Assembly: GCF_019916085.1 (NCBI RefSeq)
Contig: NZ_CP049834.1
Location: forward strand, 713,501 to 777,500
Length of the DNA stretch: 64,000 nt
Direction: 5' to 3'
From: Aquirufa lenticrescens
GTDB taxonomy: Bacteria > Bacteroidota > Bacteroidia > Cytophagales > Spirosomataceae
Shown here: piece after piece, positions 16,813 through 25,648 of the stretch
Numbering within the stretch: position 1 is the stretch's first letter
How the letters are laid out: each line of letters begins with the position of its first letter
Position numbers and translations under genes: made by a program
The notes under the pieces: model-generated
The model's input: the letters and a program-made list of their open reading frames with translations, nothing else
The model's database searches: none
What the model was told of the DNA's origin: nothing

Positions 16813-18471
16813 TTAGCGATTGTATTTGCGCTTTCGGTAAAAGACCACACCTAAACTTAATAGTGTGGCAAAAAGAAGCGGCACCGCAATGTTAATCACT
16901 TGGTAGAAGGTGCCGTCTGCTTGGATTTTGGCCTTATCTAAAGGTCGAAGCTGGATCGATTTAGACCGCGCTAACAGCGGCGAATTCTCCTCGATTAAAT
17001 ACGTAAACGCGTTCAACAGAAAGTCCTTGTTCGCGAAGGTATTCTTCATAAACGGGTCAAAACCCAGCGGCAGCGCCTGCTGCGACTGATAATCCACCCC
17101 ATTCAAGGCCACATCGCCATCGCCCACGACTAGAATCGCGGATTCTATATCGCTGGAAGCCACGAAGTTCGTGTCTTGCGTTAAGTTGGTATAAGCAGAC
17201 TCGAATTTGCCCTCCACTAGATACGCCGCCGTCTGAACCCCTGCATTATAAGCCGCTGGGTCAAAATCCTTGCCCGCAGAACTAAACGACAGCAGGGAAG
17301 GGGCTTTCGCCACCTGCGTATACTGACTGGTGCGCAATAAAGGCGTCTTGCGCAATGCAACGCCTGAAATCGTATCGATCGTGGAAACGAAACGACCATA
17401 GACCGCATCCAGATTTTTCGTGATCAAGTTCTTGGGATTTCCATTCAACAACGGGAAAGATGGCCAAGGCATCAGCTGGATGTTTGGCTTATTGCCCATA
17501 TTTCCCACCTTCAGAGGAATCATCCCAGAAAGCTGCGCGTCCTTCACCAGGTTCGCGTTGATGCGAAGACCATAATGGAATAGGATGTTTTCTAAACCGG
17601 TTTTGCGCGGGCTAATGGCTAAACCTTGATTTTCCAGCGTATCGATTTTCACGCCATCCACCAGGAACAAGGCCTTACCGCCTTTGACGATAAACTGATC
17701 GATTTTATAGGCGTCTGATTCGCTGAATTCACGGGTCGGATTCAAGACGCAGATCGCATCCAAGCCGTCCAAGGTAGGAGAGGCCGCTAAGTCCACTGGA
17801 AATAGGTCATATTTGCGTTTTAAGCTATTCACCAGATCAATCTGTGCAATCGCCGGGGTAGATGAATATTCAACGAAGAAGCCGATCTTCTTGCGCTCTT
17901 GGGGTAACAAAGTTTGGATCGCCTGAACGATCTCAAATTCTAATCCCTCAATCGACTGATTGATGATCTCCTCAGGCCCCGCTAATTTATTTCCTTTTAA
18001 TAAAAGCACCCCCGTTTTTAACGCCCCTTTCGAGATAACAAGTCCTGGAAACACGAGTTGTTGCACCTGCTTGCCATTGTCCTTATGGACTAAATTAGTA
18101 GGAGGGATGCCTAAGGAATCCAGCTGACGTGTCAAAGAAGCCCGCGCCTCTTCCGTAGGGTATTCATCGTAGACATCGATCACTTCCACTTCCATCTTCG
18201 CGCTGGCGCTAGACTGCATATCGGCGAGCAGGTCCAACGTTTCTTTTTGGAGACGTTTAAAACCTCCCGGCAAATCATCCCCACCTAAATACAGCTGAAT
18301 GCGGATGGGCGCATCGATGCTATTCAAAACGATCTCACTCGACTCACTCAGCGTGTACTTGCCGTCCTCGCTCAGGTCAAAACGTCCGCGCACAAAAGGG
18401 CTCAATGCCATCAGAAGGACTCCAATGCCGATGAGGTAATAAGCGCTAAAACGTTTTAGGTGCGTCTTCAT
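16813..18471 (-). CDS. gldG: Gliding-motility ABC transporter component GldG
   Basis: About 552 residues from the ATG at 18471 (MKTHLKRFSAYYLIGIGVLLMAL). It has an N-terminal membrane segment, a large extracytoplasmic region of the ABC_transp_aux type (FDLSEDGKYTLSESS), and a C-terminal membrane segment (VPLLFATLLSLGVVFYRKRK). An upstream in-frame ATG at 18495 sits within a terminator hairpin and is rejected. GldG normally follows gldF, but the upstream neighbour here is a PpiD-like gene, so the GldAFG genes are dispersed: gldA is at 61.2 kb and gldF is not in the window. Confidence 0.85.
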   Translation of the reverse strand: MKTHLKRFSAYYLIGIGVLLMALSPFVRGRFDLSEDGKYTLSESSEIVLNSIDAPIRIQLYLGGDDLPGGFKRLQKETLDLLADMQSSASAKMEVEVIDVYDEYPTEEARASLTRQLDSLGIPPTNLVHKDNGKQVQQLVFPGLVISKGALKTGVLLLKGNKLAGPEEIINQSIEGLEFEIVQAIQTLLPQERKKIGFFVEYSSTPAIAQIDLVNSLKRKYDLFPVDLAASPTLDGLDAICVLNPTREFSESDAYKIDQFIVKGGKALFLVDGVKIDTLENQGLAISPRKTGLENILFHYGLRINANLVKDAQLSGMIPLKVGNMGNKPNIQLMPWPSFPLLNGNPKNLITKNLDAVYGRFVSTIDTISGVALRKTPLLRTSQYTQVAKAPSLLSFSSAGKDFDPAAYNAGVQTAAYLVEGKFESAYTNLTQDTNFVASSDIESAILVVGDGDVALNGVDYQSQQALPLGFDPFMKNTFANKDFLLNAFTYLIEENSPLLARSKSIQLRPLDKAKIQADGTFYQVINIAVPLLFATLLSLGVVFYRKRKYNR

Positions 18472-18485
18472 GTAGGGGGTAAACA

Positions 18486-18515
18486 AGAAAAGCATCCCTT
18501 GCAGAATGCTTTTCT
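18486..18515 (-). terminator. Terminator between ppiD-like gene and gldG
   Basis: AGAAAAGCAT (18486-18495) pairs with ATGCTTTTCT (18506-18515), a 10-bp stem with 10-nt loop in the 60-bp gap. Confidence 0.7.
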
Positions 18516-18533
18516 AATCGAAATTTCTAAATC

Positions 18534-20651
18534 CTAGTAGAACTTGTAGCGCTTGTCTACGATGTTCGCATTTTCTTTAATGGCTTCGTTAATGTAGAAT
18601 GAAGAACGTTGTGTGTTCATCATTTGGATTTGGTTCTTGTAAGAAGAGTAATCCGCTAAAGCTGGAGCAGGAGCACCGCCTAATTTCTCAGCGATAAACA
18701 CCCCATTATCTCCTACGAATACCTTCGAACGCTTACCGTTTTTCAAACCAGCGATACGACCTAAAGCAATCGCATCAGGACCCGCCGTGTTTAACATACC
18801 GCTAGCTAACGTAATATCTTGAACCGTTTCTACTAAAGCACCCGCGCCATACGCTTGTGCGATTTGCTCTAATGAACCTTTCTTGTTCTCTAATTTCTTA
18901 GCGATCATTTCGCCTTTCAATTGATTGCGAACTAAAGCCGTTAATTCTAAACGGAAGTCTTCTACTTTCACATTCTCTTTTTCAGACTTGCCTGTCACAT
19001 AAGCCACGATGTATTGAGAATCTTGCTCAAATACTTTCTTAGAACCATCGCCTACCGCTGTGTTATCATCAAATGCCCAACGTACGATTTCGCGTGCATT
19101 CGACAAGTTATTCACCGCAGAAGCATTTTCTGTCAAACGCTCAGCACGCATCATAATCAAGTTGCGTTCTTTTTTCAATGCCACTTCGAACGAAGCTAAG
19201 TTGCCATTTGCATTCGCAAACGCATCAGCCGTCGTGAACACTTTGTCCATCGTCGCTTGAGAAGGGGCAATCGTTTTGTTGATCGCTGCTAACTTGTAGC
19301 TCGTGTTTGTTTTTGCATCCGTTACTTTCACCACGTGGAAACCGAATTCTGTTTCTACAATACCTGGCATTAAACCAGCACCATTGAAACCGAATAACGC
19401 TTTCTCGAATGACTTCGCCATTCCGCCGTTGTTTTTGAAGTATCCTAAGTCACCACCTTGTTGTGCAGTGCCGTCCATGCCGTTCATTTGGGCCAAAGTC
19501 TCGAAGCTCGCGCCTCCTTTGATTTGTGCCAAAATTCCTTCCGCACGTGTTCTCGCTTGCGCCTTCGCTGAATCCGACTTGTTCGCTGGTGCGATCAAGA
19601 TGTGGCTAGCACGCATCGTGAATAAGGTATCTTTCTTCACACCACCGTATTTGTAGATCGAATACGATAAGCCGTTTTTGAAAGGACCATAGATACCACC
19701 TACTTGGAAGGTACCTAATTGCTCTTTCACACCTTCCGGAATTTCTGAATAAGAAACTAAATACGGAGTACGCACATCCGAGTTTAACATCGCGAACGCT
19801 GAATCGTTTTGCGCTACCGCTAAATCCTTCGCTAACTTCTTGATTTGGTTGTAAAACTCTACGGTATCTTGTTTCGTAGGAATCACTGGGAACGTCACGT
19901 ATTGGATAGAACGCGTGTTCGTTCCTTTGAACTCATCTTTGTGCTTCGCTAAATACTCCTCTAATTGAGAATCTTGCACCTTAATGCTTGAATCTGGGAT
20001 AGAGAAGAAAGGAACGAATAAGAATTTCGAATTGAACTTCGCTGTTTGCGCTTGGTATTCTTTCGCTGCATCAGCTTGAGTCACGTAGTTAGACATACGC
20101 ATCAAGTTCTCGTATTTTGCACGGATACGATCTTGAGAGATAGATTTCTCAAAACGATCCCACGCTTGTTGTTGCTCTACTGGCAATGTTTTCAAGTTCT
20201 TTAAGAACTGAACCACGAAAGTCTTGTCGAATTGACCCGTTTGAGGGTTAGTGAATTGCTGACGAACAGATGGGTGGATGTTATTTCCTTGCACCATGTC
20301 GATTAATTCTTCATCAGAAACCTTAATTCCTAACGCATCGAATTCCTTCTTGTAAGCGATGTCTAAGATTAATTGGTTCCAAACTTGATCGCGAATCATG
20401 CTCGCCTCTTGCTCAGATGGACCTTTACCCGTTTGGGCTGTGTAATTCTGAGTAGCTTCTTCTACTTTCTTTTGGAAATCTTGGATCATGATGCTCTCTC
20501 CAGCGATTACACCTACTTCTTGCGAGTTAGACCCGAACAAAGAGGATTTACCTTGGAAAATATCACTTCCTACTAGGAACAACACTAAACTGATAGCAAT
20601 CGCCGCCGCCGCTACTCCAGACTTCTCTCTAATTTTTGTAATTAATGCCAT
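18534..20651 (-). CDS. PpiD-like peptidylprolyl isomerase/periplasmic foldase
   Basis: 705 residues. One N-terminal membrane anchor (AAAAIAISLVLFLVGSDIF) is followed by a SurA_N_3 chaperone region and a parvulin (PpiC) domain around residues 350-455 (TMRASHILI, GGDLGYFKNNGGM, GFHVVKV). A second, degenerate rotamase-like part follows. It assists folding of exported outer-membrane proteins. It is large for E. coli PpiD (about 620) but typical for Bacteroidota. Monocistronic by the flanking terminator. Confidence 0.9.
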   Translation of the reverse strand: MALITKIREKSGVAAAAIAISLVLFLVGSDIFQGKSSLFGSNSQEVGVIAGESIMIQDFQKKVEEATQNYTAQTGKGPSEQEASMIRDQVWNQLILDIAYKKEFDALGIKVSDEELIDMVQGNNIHPSVRQQFTNPQTGQFDKTFVVQFLKNLKTLPVEQQQAWDRFEKSISQDRIRAKYENLMRMSNYVTQADAAKEYQAQTAKFNSKFLFVPFFSIPDSSIKVQDSQLEEYLAKHKDEFKGTNTRSIQYVTFPVIPTKQDTVEFYNQIKKLAKDLAVAQNDSAFAMLNSDVRTPYLVSYSEIPEGVKEQLGTFQVGGIYGPFKNGLSYSIYKYGGVKKDTLFTMRASHILIAPANKSDSAKAQARTRAEGILAQIKGGASFETLAQMNGMDGTAQQGGDLGYFKNNGGMAKSFEKALFGFNGAGLMPGIVETEFGFHVVKVTDAKTNTSYKLAAINKTIAPSQATMDKVFTTADAFANANGNLASFEVALKKERNLIMMRAERLTENASAVNNLSNAREIVRWAFDDNTAVGDGSKKVFEQDSQYIVAYVTGKSEKENVKVEDFRLELTALVRNQLKGEMIAKKLENKKGSLEQIAQAYGAGALVETVQDITLASGMLNTAGPDAIALGRIAGLKNGKRSKVFVGDNGVFIAEKLGGAPAPALADYSSYKNQIQMMNTQRSSFYINEAIKENANIVDKRYKFY

Positions 20652-20746
20652 TATAAGGATAAATAATTGTTTTTACTCTTTATTTTGCTCTTGTGTTTTG
20701 AACAAAGAAACGCAAAATAATCACATTTCTAGTTCAAAAGCAAGGG

Positions 20747-21871
20747 TTAATTTGCTAAAACCGTTTTTAAACTTTGTAAAAATTGATCCGCAATTTTTTG
20801 ATCGATCGCTAAGCTCGGCAAAAGACGCAAGGTATGTTTCCCAGAATAACCGCAGAAGATGTGTTCTTTAAATAATAAAGCATCTCTCACGGTCCCCACA
20901 GGCTGCTCCACCTCAATCCCAATCATCAATCCGCGACCTCTCACCTCGGTAATTCCATTAATGCCTTTTAGCTCTTTTTGAATATAGTCACCCACTTTCG
21001 AAGCATTCTCGATCAACTTTTCTTCTTGAATCACATCCAGCACCACATTCGCCGCCGTACAAGCCAGGTGATTCCCTCCAAAAGTCGTCCCCAACAATCC
21101 ATAACTCGCCTGAATATGCGGCGCGATTAACACCCCACCGATAGGGAAGCCGTTGCCCATACCTTTGGCAGTCGTCATCATATCCGGATGAATCCCCGCA
21201 AACTGGTGCGAGAAAAACTGCCCAGAACGGCCATAGCCACACTGCACCGAGTCCAAAATCAATTGCGCTCCCGTCTCATCACAACGCTTTCTCAACGCCT
21301 GCAAGAACGCATCGCTCGCCACCTGAATACCTCCCACACCTTGAATTCCTTCCACAATCACCGCCGCCGTTTCTTCCGTAATCCCCGCTTCCAATCCCTC
21401 AATGCCATTAAAGGGCAAGAAGCTCACATGCGACGTATCATTTACAGGCGCCACAATGCTCGGATTATCCGTCACCGCCACAGCCCCAGCCGTTCTCCCG
21501 TGGAAAGCCTTCGAAAACGCCACCACCTTCTTACGACCCGTATGAAACGACGCTAATTTCAAGGCGTTCTCATTCGATTCCGCCCCTGAATTCGTTAAAA
21601 ACAAAGTATAATTTTCGTATCCAGACACGCGACCCAGCTTCTCCGCCAGCTCTTGCTGTCCTGAAATGATGATCGAATTCGAGTAAAAGCCAATGTTGTT
21701 TAGCTGCTCCGTCATTCGCTTCACGTAAGTTGGATGCGAGTGTCCAATGGAAATCACCGCGTGACCACCATATAAATCCAGGTATTCCTGGCCGTTTTTG
21801 TCCCACACCGTACTTCCTTTGGCTTTTACAAGCTCGATGTCGTAGAGGGGGTATACGTTGAATAAGTTCAT
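20747..21871 (-). CDS. argD: Acetylornithine/succinylornithine aminotransferase
   Basis: 374 residues of a class-III PLP aminotransferase. K236 in TTAKGMGNG is the Schiff-base lysine, and NSGAESNENALK and HGRTAGAVAVT are family blocks. The PLP-ring aspartate block reads LILDSVQCG, with Ser where many family members have Glu after the Asp. It is downstream of argC in the GNAT-argG-argC-argD run. Bacteroidota often make arginine through N-succinyl intermediates, so the substrate may be succinylated; that is inference. The start codon sits 4 nt from a hairpin-TTAGTC array. Confidence 0.93.
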   Translation of the reverse strand: MNLFNVYPLYDIELVKAKGSTVWDKNGQEYLDLYGGHAVISIGHSHPTYVKRMTEQLNNIGFYSNSIIISGQQELAEKLGRVSGYENYTLFLTNSGAESNENALKLASFHTGRKKVVAFSKAFHGRTAGAVAVTDNPSIVAPVNDTSHVSFLPFNGIEGLEAGITEETAAVIVEGIQGVGGIQVASDAFLQALRKRCDETGAQLILDSVQCGYGRSGQFFSHQFAGIHPDMMTTAKGMGNGFPIGGVLIAPHIQASYGLLGTTFGGNHLACTAANVVLDVIQEEKLIENASKVGDYIQKELKGINGITEVRGRGLMIGIEVEQPVGTVRDALLFKEHIFCGYSGKHTLRLLPSLAIDQKIADQFLQSLKTVLAN

Positions 21872-21875
21872 AATA

Positions 21876-21935
21876 TTAGTCGCTGCTTCGCAGCTTTAGT
21901 CGTCACTTTGTGACTTAGTCGACTTCGTCTTAGTC
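21876..21935. repeat. Hairpin-TTAGTC array upstream of argD
   Basis: Read on the plus strand: TTAGTC (21876), hairpin GCTGC-TTC-GCAGC, TTTAGTC, hairpin GTCAC-TTT-GTGAC, TTAGTC, hairpin GAC-TTC-GTC, TTAGTC (ending 21935). Three perfect stems with 3-nt loops alternate with a constant spacer. Here the spacer strand is antisense to both argC and argD, unlike the other arrays in this window. Confidence 0.85.
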
Positions 21936-21944
21936 CGGAGGGAA

Positions 21945-21999
21945 CATTTACCATTCACCACTTACCATTTAACATTCATTTACCATTCACCATTTTTTA
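21945..21999. repeat. ATGGTGAATGGTAAATG-type direct repeats starting at argC stop
   Basis: On the minus strand, directly after the argC stop TAA (21997-21999), the words ATGGTGAATGGTAAATG, ATGTTAAATGGTAAGTGG and GTGAATGGTAAATG follow each other. They lead into the hairpin-TTAGTC array. It is low-complexity imperfect tandem repetition of about 7-8 nt words. Confidence 0.65.
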
Positions 22000-22938
22000 A
22001 AAGCCCACAGCTTTTAATTTCAATCCAGCATCTTCCTGCCACCCCAGCATCAAGTTCATATTCTGAACTGCTTGGCCGGAGGCTCCTTTAATCAAGTTGT
22101 CGATCACGGAGCTGATGAGGATTTGGCCCTCATGGACCTGTAAATGAAGAAAACACTTGTTCGTATTCACCACTTGTTTCACATCGACCGCTTGTGGGCT
22201 GAGGAAAACGAAGGGAGAATTCGCGTAGAATTCTTCGTATAGTTTTTCGGCCTGTTCCTGCGTCCCGCTATAAGGCGTGTACATATTCGCCATGATCCCG
22301 CGCGAAAAATTGCCGCGGTAAGGGATAAAATGGATGGCCTTCTTTGTACCCAAAGTCTGTTTAATTTCTGCCAAATGCTGGTGCGTAAACGTCTTGTACA
22401 CACTCACATTGTTATTTCTCCAGGAGAAATGGCTAGTAGGTGAAAGCGATTGACCCGCGCCTGTCGAACCGGTGATGGCTGAAACGTGCACGTCTTCGGT
22501 AATTAATCCAGCGGCCGCTAGAGGCAAAAGGGCTAATTCGATGGAAGTGGCGAAGCAACCAGGGTTTGCGATTTTGGTCGCGGACTTGATCTTTTCTTTT
22601 TGGAATTCGGCTAAACCATAGACGAAGCCTTCGGATTCATCGCGGAAGTCGGTGCTTAAATCGATGATTTTCGTGTGCCAAGGAATGTCGTTCGCGGCTA
22701 GGAATTTCTTCGATTCGCCGTGCCCGGAACATAAAAAGAGGACGTCTACAGGTGTAAGGTCTTTGGAAAAGCGTAAATGCGTAGAGCCCAATAAATCCGT
22801 GTGCACATCCGAGATCAATTTTCCCGCTTGTGAATTCGATAAAATACAGGTCAAATGCACATCTGGGTGATTCACTAAGATTCTTAGTAATTCGCCTCCA
22901 GTGTAGCCTGCGGCCCCTACGATTCCGATCTTTGCCAT
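21997..22938 (-). CDS. argC: N-acyl-gamma-glutamyl-phosphate reductase
   Basis: 313 residues. The Rossmann motif GIVGAAGYTGGELLR is at the N-terminus, and the catalytic cysteine C128 lies in ANPGCFATS. The HFIPYRGNFSRGI block marks the family. It reduces N-acyl-glutamyl-phosphate to the semialdehyde in arginine synthesis. Only one base separates it from the upstream argG, so they are co-transcribed. The length fits the type-1 short form. Confidence 0.96.
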   Translation of the reverse strand: MAKIGIVGAAGYTGGELLRILVNHPDVHLTCILSNSQAGKLISDVHTDLLGSTHLRFSKDLTPVDVLFLCSGHGESKKFLAANDIPWHTKIIDLSTDFRDESEGFVYGLAEFQKEKIKSATKIANPGCFATSIELALLPLAAAGLITEDVHVSAITGSTGAGQSLSPTSHFSWRNNNVSVYKTFTHQHLAEIKQTLGTKKAIHFIPYRGNFSRGIMANMYTPYSGTQEQAEKLYEEFYANSPFVFLSPQAVDVKQVVNTNKCFLHLQVHEGQILISSVIDNLIKGASGQAVQNMNLMLGWQEDAGLKLKAVGF

Positions 22939-22939
22939 C

Positions 22940-24133
22940 TTATTGTTCGTTAACTTTCCGGTGGATCATCGTTTGGTTCGATGCGATTTTAGAGAATCCT
23001 CTCACATCGTCACCCGTCCACGCTTTGTTCATTTCTCCGTACGCCCCAAAAACAGACGACATCAAATCATATTTCGATTCCATTCCCGTCACCATAAATT
23101 GGTAGGGAGATAGAGTCACATACACCGTTCCCGTCACATTGCCTTGCGTATCCGCTAAGAAGGTTTCGAAATTACGCATCACAGGCTCTAGGAATTGACC
23201 TTCGTGCAATAGCGTTCCGTACATATCACCGATGTTTTGTTTCCAATACAATTGGTGCTTCGTTAACACGTGTTTCTCTAATAAATGGTGTGCTTTAATA
23301 ATGATCAAAGGCGCCGGAGCCTCAAAGCCCACACGTCCCTTAATCCCAATGATCGTGTCACCCACGTGGATGTCACGACCGATCGCGAAAGCACCTGCTC
23401 TTTCCGTCAACTCACGGATCGCAGCCACAGTCGATGGGAATTTCTTACCATCTAAACCGACTAATTGACCCGCTTCGAATTGCAAGCTGATTTTCTCAGG
23501 AGCAGTCTTGGTTAATTGCGTAGGCCAAGCCTCTTCTGGTAAATAACCGTCTGAAGTCAAGGTCTCTTTTCCACCCACGGATGTGCCCCAAAGGCCTTTA
23601 TTGATTGAATAGGTCGACTTGTGCCACTCTTGCACCACGCCTTTCGATTTTAAGAATTCGATTTCTGCCTCTCTTGATAATTGCAAGTCGCGGATGGGCG
23701 TGATCACCTCGCACTCCGGTGCTAGGATTCTGAACACCACATCGAAACGAACTTGGTCGTTACCCGCGCCTGTACTTCCGTGCGCGATGGCTTTGGCTCC
23801 TATTTTGGCAGCATATTTAGCGACAGCCGTAGCTTGAAAAACGCGTTCAGCAGATACTGAAAGGGGATACGTATTGTTTTTTAAGACGTTTCCGTACACT
23901 AAATACTTCAAACAATCCTGGTAGTATTCCTCCACCACGTCTAACGTCACGTGCGAAGTCACACCCAGCGAATAGGCTTTCTCCTCAATCGTTTTCAACT
24001 CCGCTGGAGAGAATCCACCCGTGTCCACCAGGGCCGAGTGCACTTCCATGCCGCGCTCTTCCGTTAAATATTTCACACAAAAGGAGGTGTCTAAACCACC
24101 ACTAAACGCTAGAATTACTTTAGGCTTGCTCAT
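22940..24133 (-). CDS. argG: Argininosuccinate synthase
   Basis: 397 residues. The N-type ATP pyrophosphatase loop AFSGGLDTSFC is at residues 9-19, and HGSTGAGNDQVRFD carries the citrulline/aspartate contacts. It joins citrulline and aspartate using ATP. It follows the GNAT gene by 7 bp and precedes argC by 1 bp in a tight operon. Confidence 0.97.
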   Translation of the reverse strand: MSKPKVILAFSGGLDTSFCVKYLTEERGMEVHSALVDTGGFSPAELKTIEEKAYSLGVTSHVTLDVVEEYYQDCLKYLVYGNVLKNNTYPLSVSAERVFQATAVAKYAAKIGAKAIAHGSTGAGNDQVRFDVVFRILAPECEVITPIRDLQLSREAEIEFLKSKGVVQEWHKSTYSINKGLWGTSVGGKETLTSDGYLPEEAWPTQLTKTAPEKISLQFEAGQLVGLDGKKFPSTVAAIRELTERAGAFAIGRDIHVGDTIIGIKGRVGFEAPAPLIIIKAHHLLEKHVLTKHQLYWKQNIGDMYGTLLHEGQFLEPVMRNFETFLADTQGNVTGTVYVTLSPYQFMVTGMESKYDLMSSVFGAYGEMNKAWTGDDVRGFSKIASNQTMIHRKVNEQ

Positions 24134-24140
24134 ACTTGAT

Positions 24141-24803
24141 CTATTTCGCCTTCTTTTTAAAAGGCATTAATAATTTTTCTTTAAACTTCTTAAGACGCGT
24201 GAAATCGGCGATATTCTTCAAGAATAACCATTTTTCGTCTTTCTCTTCTGTTGTTTTCTTATCCGGATTCTCTGGATCATAAATCATTCCAGTGCACAAA
24301 CAGATCTTACGTTCTGTTCTCGTCAGGATGTCAAAATTCACACAAGACTCACAACCTTTCCAGAAATTATCATCCACTGGCAACTCCGCAAAAGTCGTAG
24401 GCTCATAGCCTAAGTCAGAGTTAATCTTCATCACTGCTAGGGACGTCGTAATACCGATGATTTTAGCGTCTGGATACCGGGTACGCGATAACTCAAAGGC
24501 GCGTTCCTTTACGGCTTTTGCTACCCCAAACTGGCGGTAACTCGGTTTTACAATCAAGCCAGAGTTCGCGACAAACTTCCCGTGTTGCCAGGTTTCGATG
24601 TAACAAAAACCCACAAAAGAGCCATCTACATCATCGGTTGCGATGATCGCTTTGCCTTCTGACATTTTTTCTTGAAGGTATTCTGGGGTACGCTTGGCAA
24701 TTCCGGTTCCGCGGGCTTTGGCTGATTCAGCCATCTCGTGGCAGATGGATTCGGCTAGGGCGAAATGTTGTTCGCTAGCCACTTGAACGGTATATTTATT
24801 CAT
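24141..24803 (-). CDS. GNAT acetyltransferase of the arginine cluster (putative N-acylglutamate synthase)
   Basis: 220 residues. A GNAT fold is visible (GFCYIETW, then VKPSYRQFGVAKAVKERAFELSR as the acyl-CoA loop). The C-terminal part has a cysteine-rich patch (GCESC, then KICLCTGM) that could bind metal, and a basic tail. It is first in the operon before argG. In Bacteroidota a stand-alone GNAT in this position is the likely first enzyme of arginine synthesis, replacing classic ArgA; this is inference from context. Confidence 0.75.
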   Translation of the reverse strand: MNKYTVQVASEQHFALAESICHEMAESAKARGTGIAKRTPEYLQEKMSEGKAIIATDDVDGSFVGFCYIETWQHGKFVANSGLIVKPSYRQFGVAKAVKERAFELSRTRYPDAKIIGITTSLAVMKINSDLGYEPTTFAELPVDDNFWKGCESCVNFDILTRTERKICLCTGMIYDPENPDKKTTEEKDEKWLFLKNIADFTRLKKFKEKLLMPFKKKAK

Positions 24804-25026
24804 TTAAGAACGTAAAAAAGAATGAAACAAATTATACAAACACCTGCAGGGTATCAGACCCGGAAGATGAATCGTCTCCTTCGTCGAAGAGGAGAGGTAG
24901 AGTAATAATTTGAATTAGTAAACGTCATTCTTTAGTTTTGCCAAAGCTTTGTCAAGTGACAAATGCATTTAAGGGTCGAATTTCGTGAAATCTTCGTTTA
25001 AATCCCAATAATCAAGTAATTATTTC

Positions 25027-25635
25027 ATGGAAGCCTCTACACCACTCACCGCCGAAACCCTAGTCTATGCCTACGCATCGGGTATGTTTCCCATGGCGGA
25101 AGAGACCGGAGAGATTTTTTGGTATAGCCCAGACCCCAGAGCGATCATTCCCATCCAAAGTTATAAGCCTGCCAAATCACTGAGGCCCATCATCAACCAA
25201 AAGCGCTTCGAAATCCGCATAGACACCTGTTTCGAGCAAGTCATGCGCAATTGTGCCTTGCCCCGTCCCACGGAGGAAGAAACCTGGATTTCCGAAGAAT
25301 TAATCGCAGCCTACACGGAATTACACCAAATGGGATTAGCCCATTCAGTGGAGGCCTGGCAAGAAGATAAACTAGTGGGAGGTCTGTATGGCGTTTCTTT
25401 AGGAGCCGTATTTTTTGGCGAATCCATGTTCTCCTTTGTCTCTAATTCCTCTAAAGTAGCCTTTCATTATTTGATCCAAATCCTGCGCGAACAAAACTAC
25501 CAATTGCTGGATTCGCAATTCATGAACGACAATGTCTTGCGTTACGGCGCCATCAATATTCCTCGCTCAGCCTATATAAAAAGACTCGCCAAAGCGCTAA
25601 AAAGCACCTGCGACTTTCAGAAACCCACAATTTAA
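25027..25635 (+). CDS. aat: Leucyl/phenylalanyl-tRNA-protein transferase
   Basis: 202 residues. Typical blocks are AYASGMFPM, WYSPDPRAIIP, then GGLYGVSLGAVFFGESMFS and the final DSQFMNDNVLRYGAINIPR. It attaches Leu/Phe to N-terminal Arg/Lys of proteins, tagging them for the ClpS/ClpAP N-end rule pathway. It is 13 bp upstream of proB and likely co-transcribed. Confidence 0.95.
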   Translation: MEASTPLTAETLVYAYASGMFPMAEETGEIFWYSPDPRAIIPIQSYKPAKSLRPIINQKRFEIRIDTCFEQVMRNCALPRPTEEETWISEELIAAYTELHQMGLAHSVEAWQEDKLVGGLYGVSLGAVFFGESMFSFVSNSSKVAFHYLIQILREQNYQLLDSQFMNDNVLRYGAINIPRSAYIKRLAKALKSTCDFQKPTI

Positions 25636-25648
25636 CGTAAATTGCGGC

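Noticed and set aside
21188-21556. 122-codon open frame antisense to argD, Arg-rich
   Set aside because: Arg/His-rich composition from reverse reading of a GC-richer gene; no domain.
24830-24910. Palindromic stretch (CCTGCAGG, TCTCCTTCG/CGAAGAGGAGA) between the GNAT gene and aat as a possible riboswitch or small RNA
   Set aside because: Pairing is imperfect, no known RNA family consensus is visible, and the region is a divergent promoter gap.
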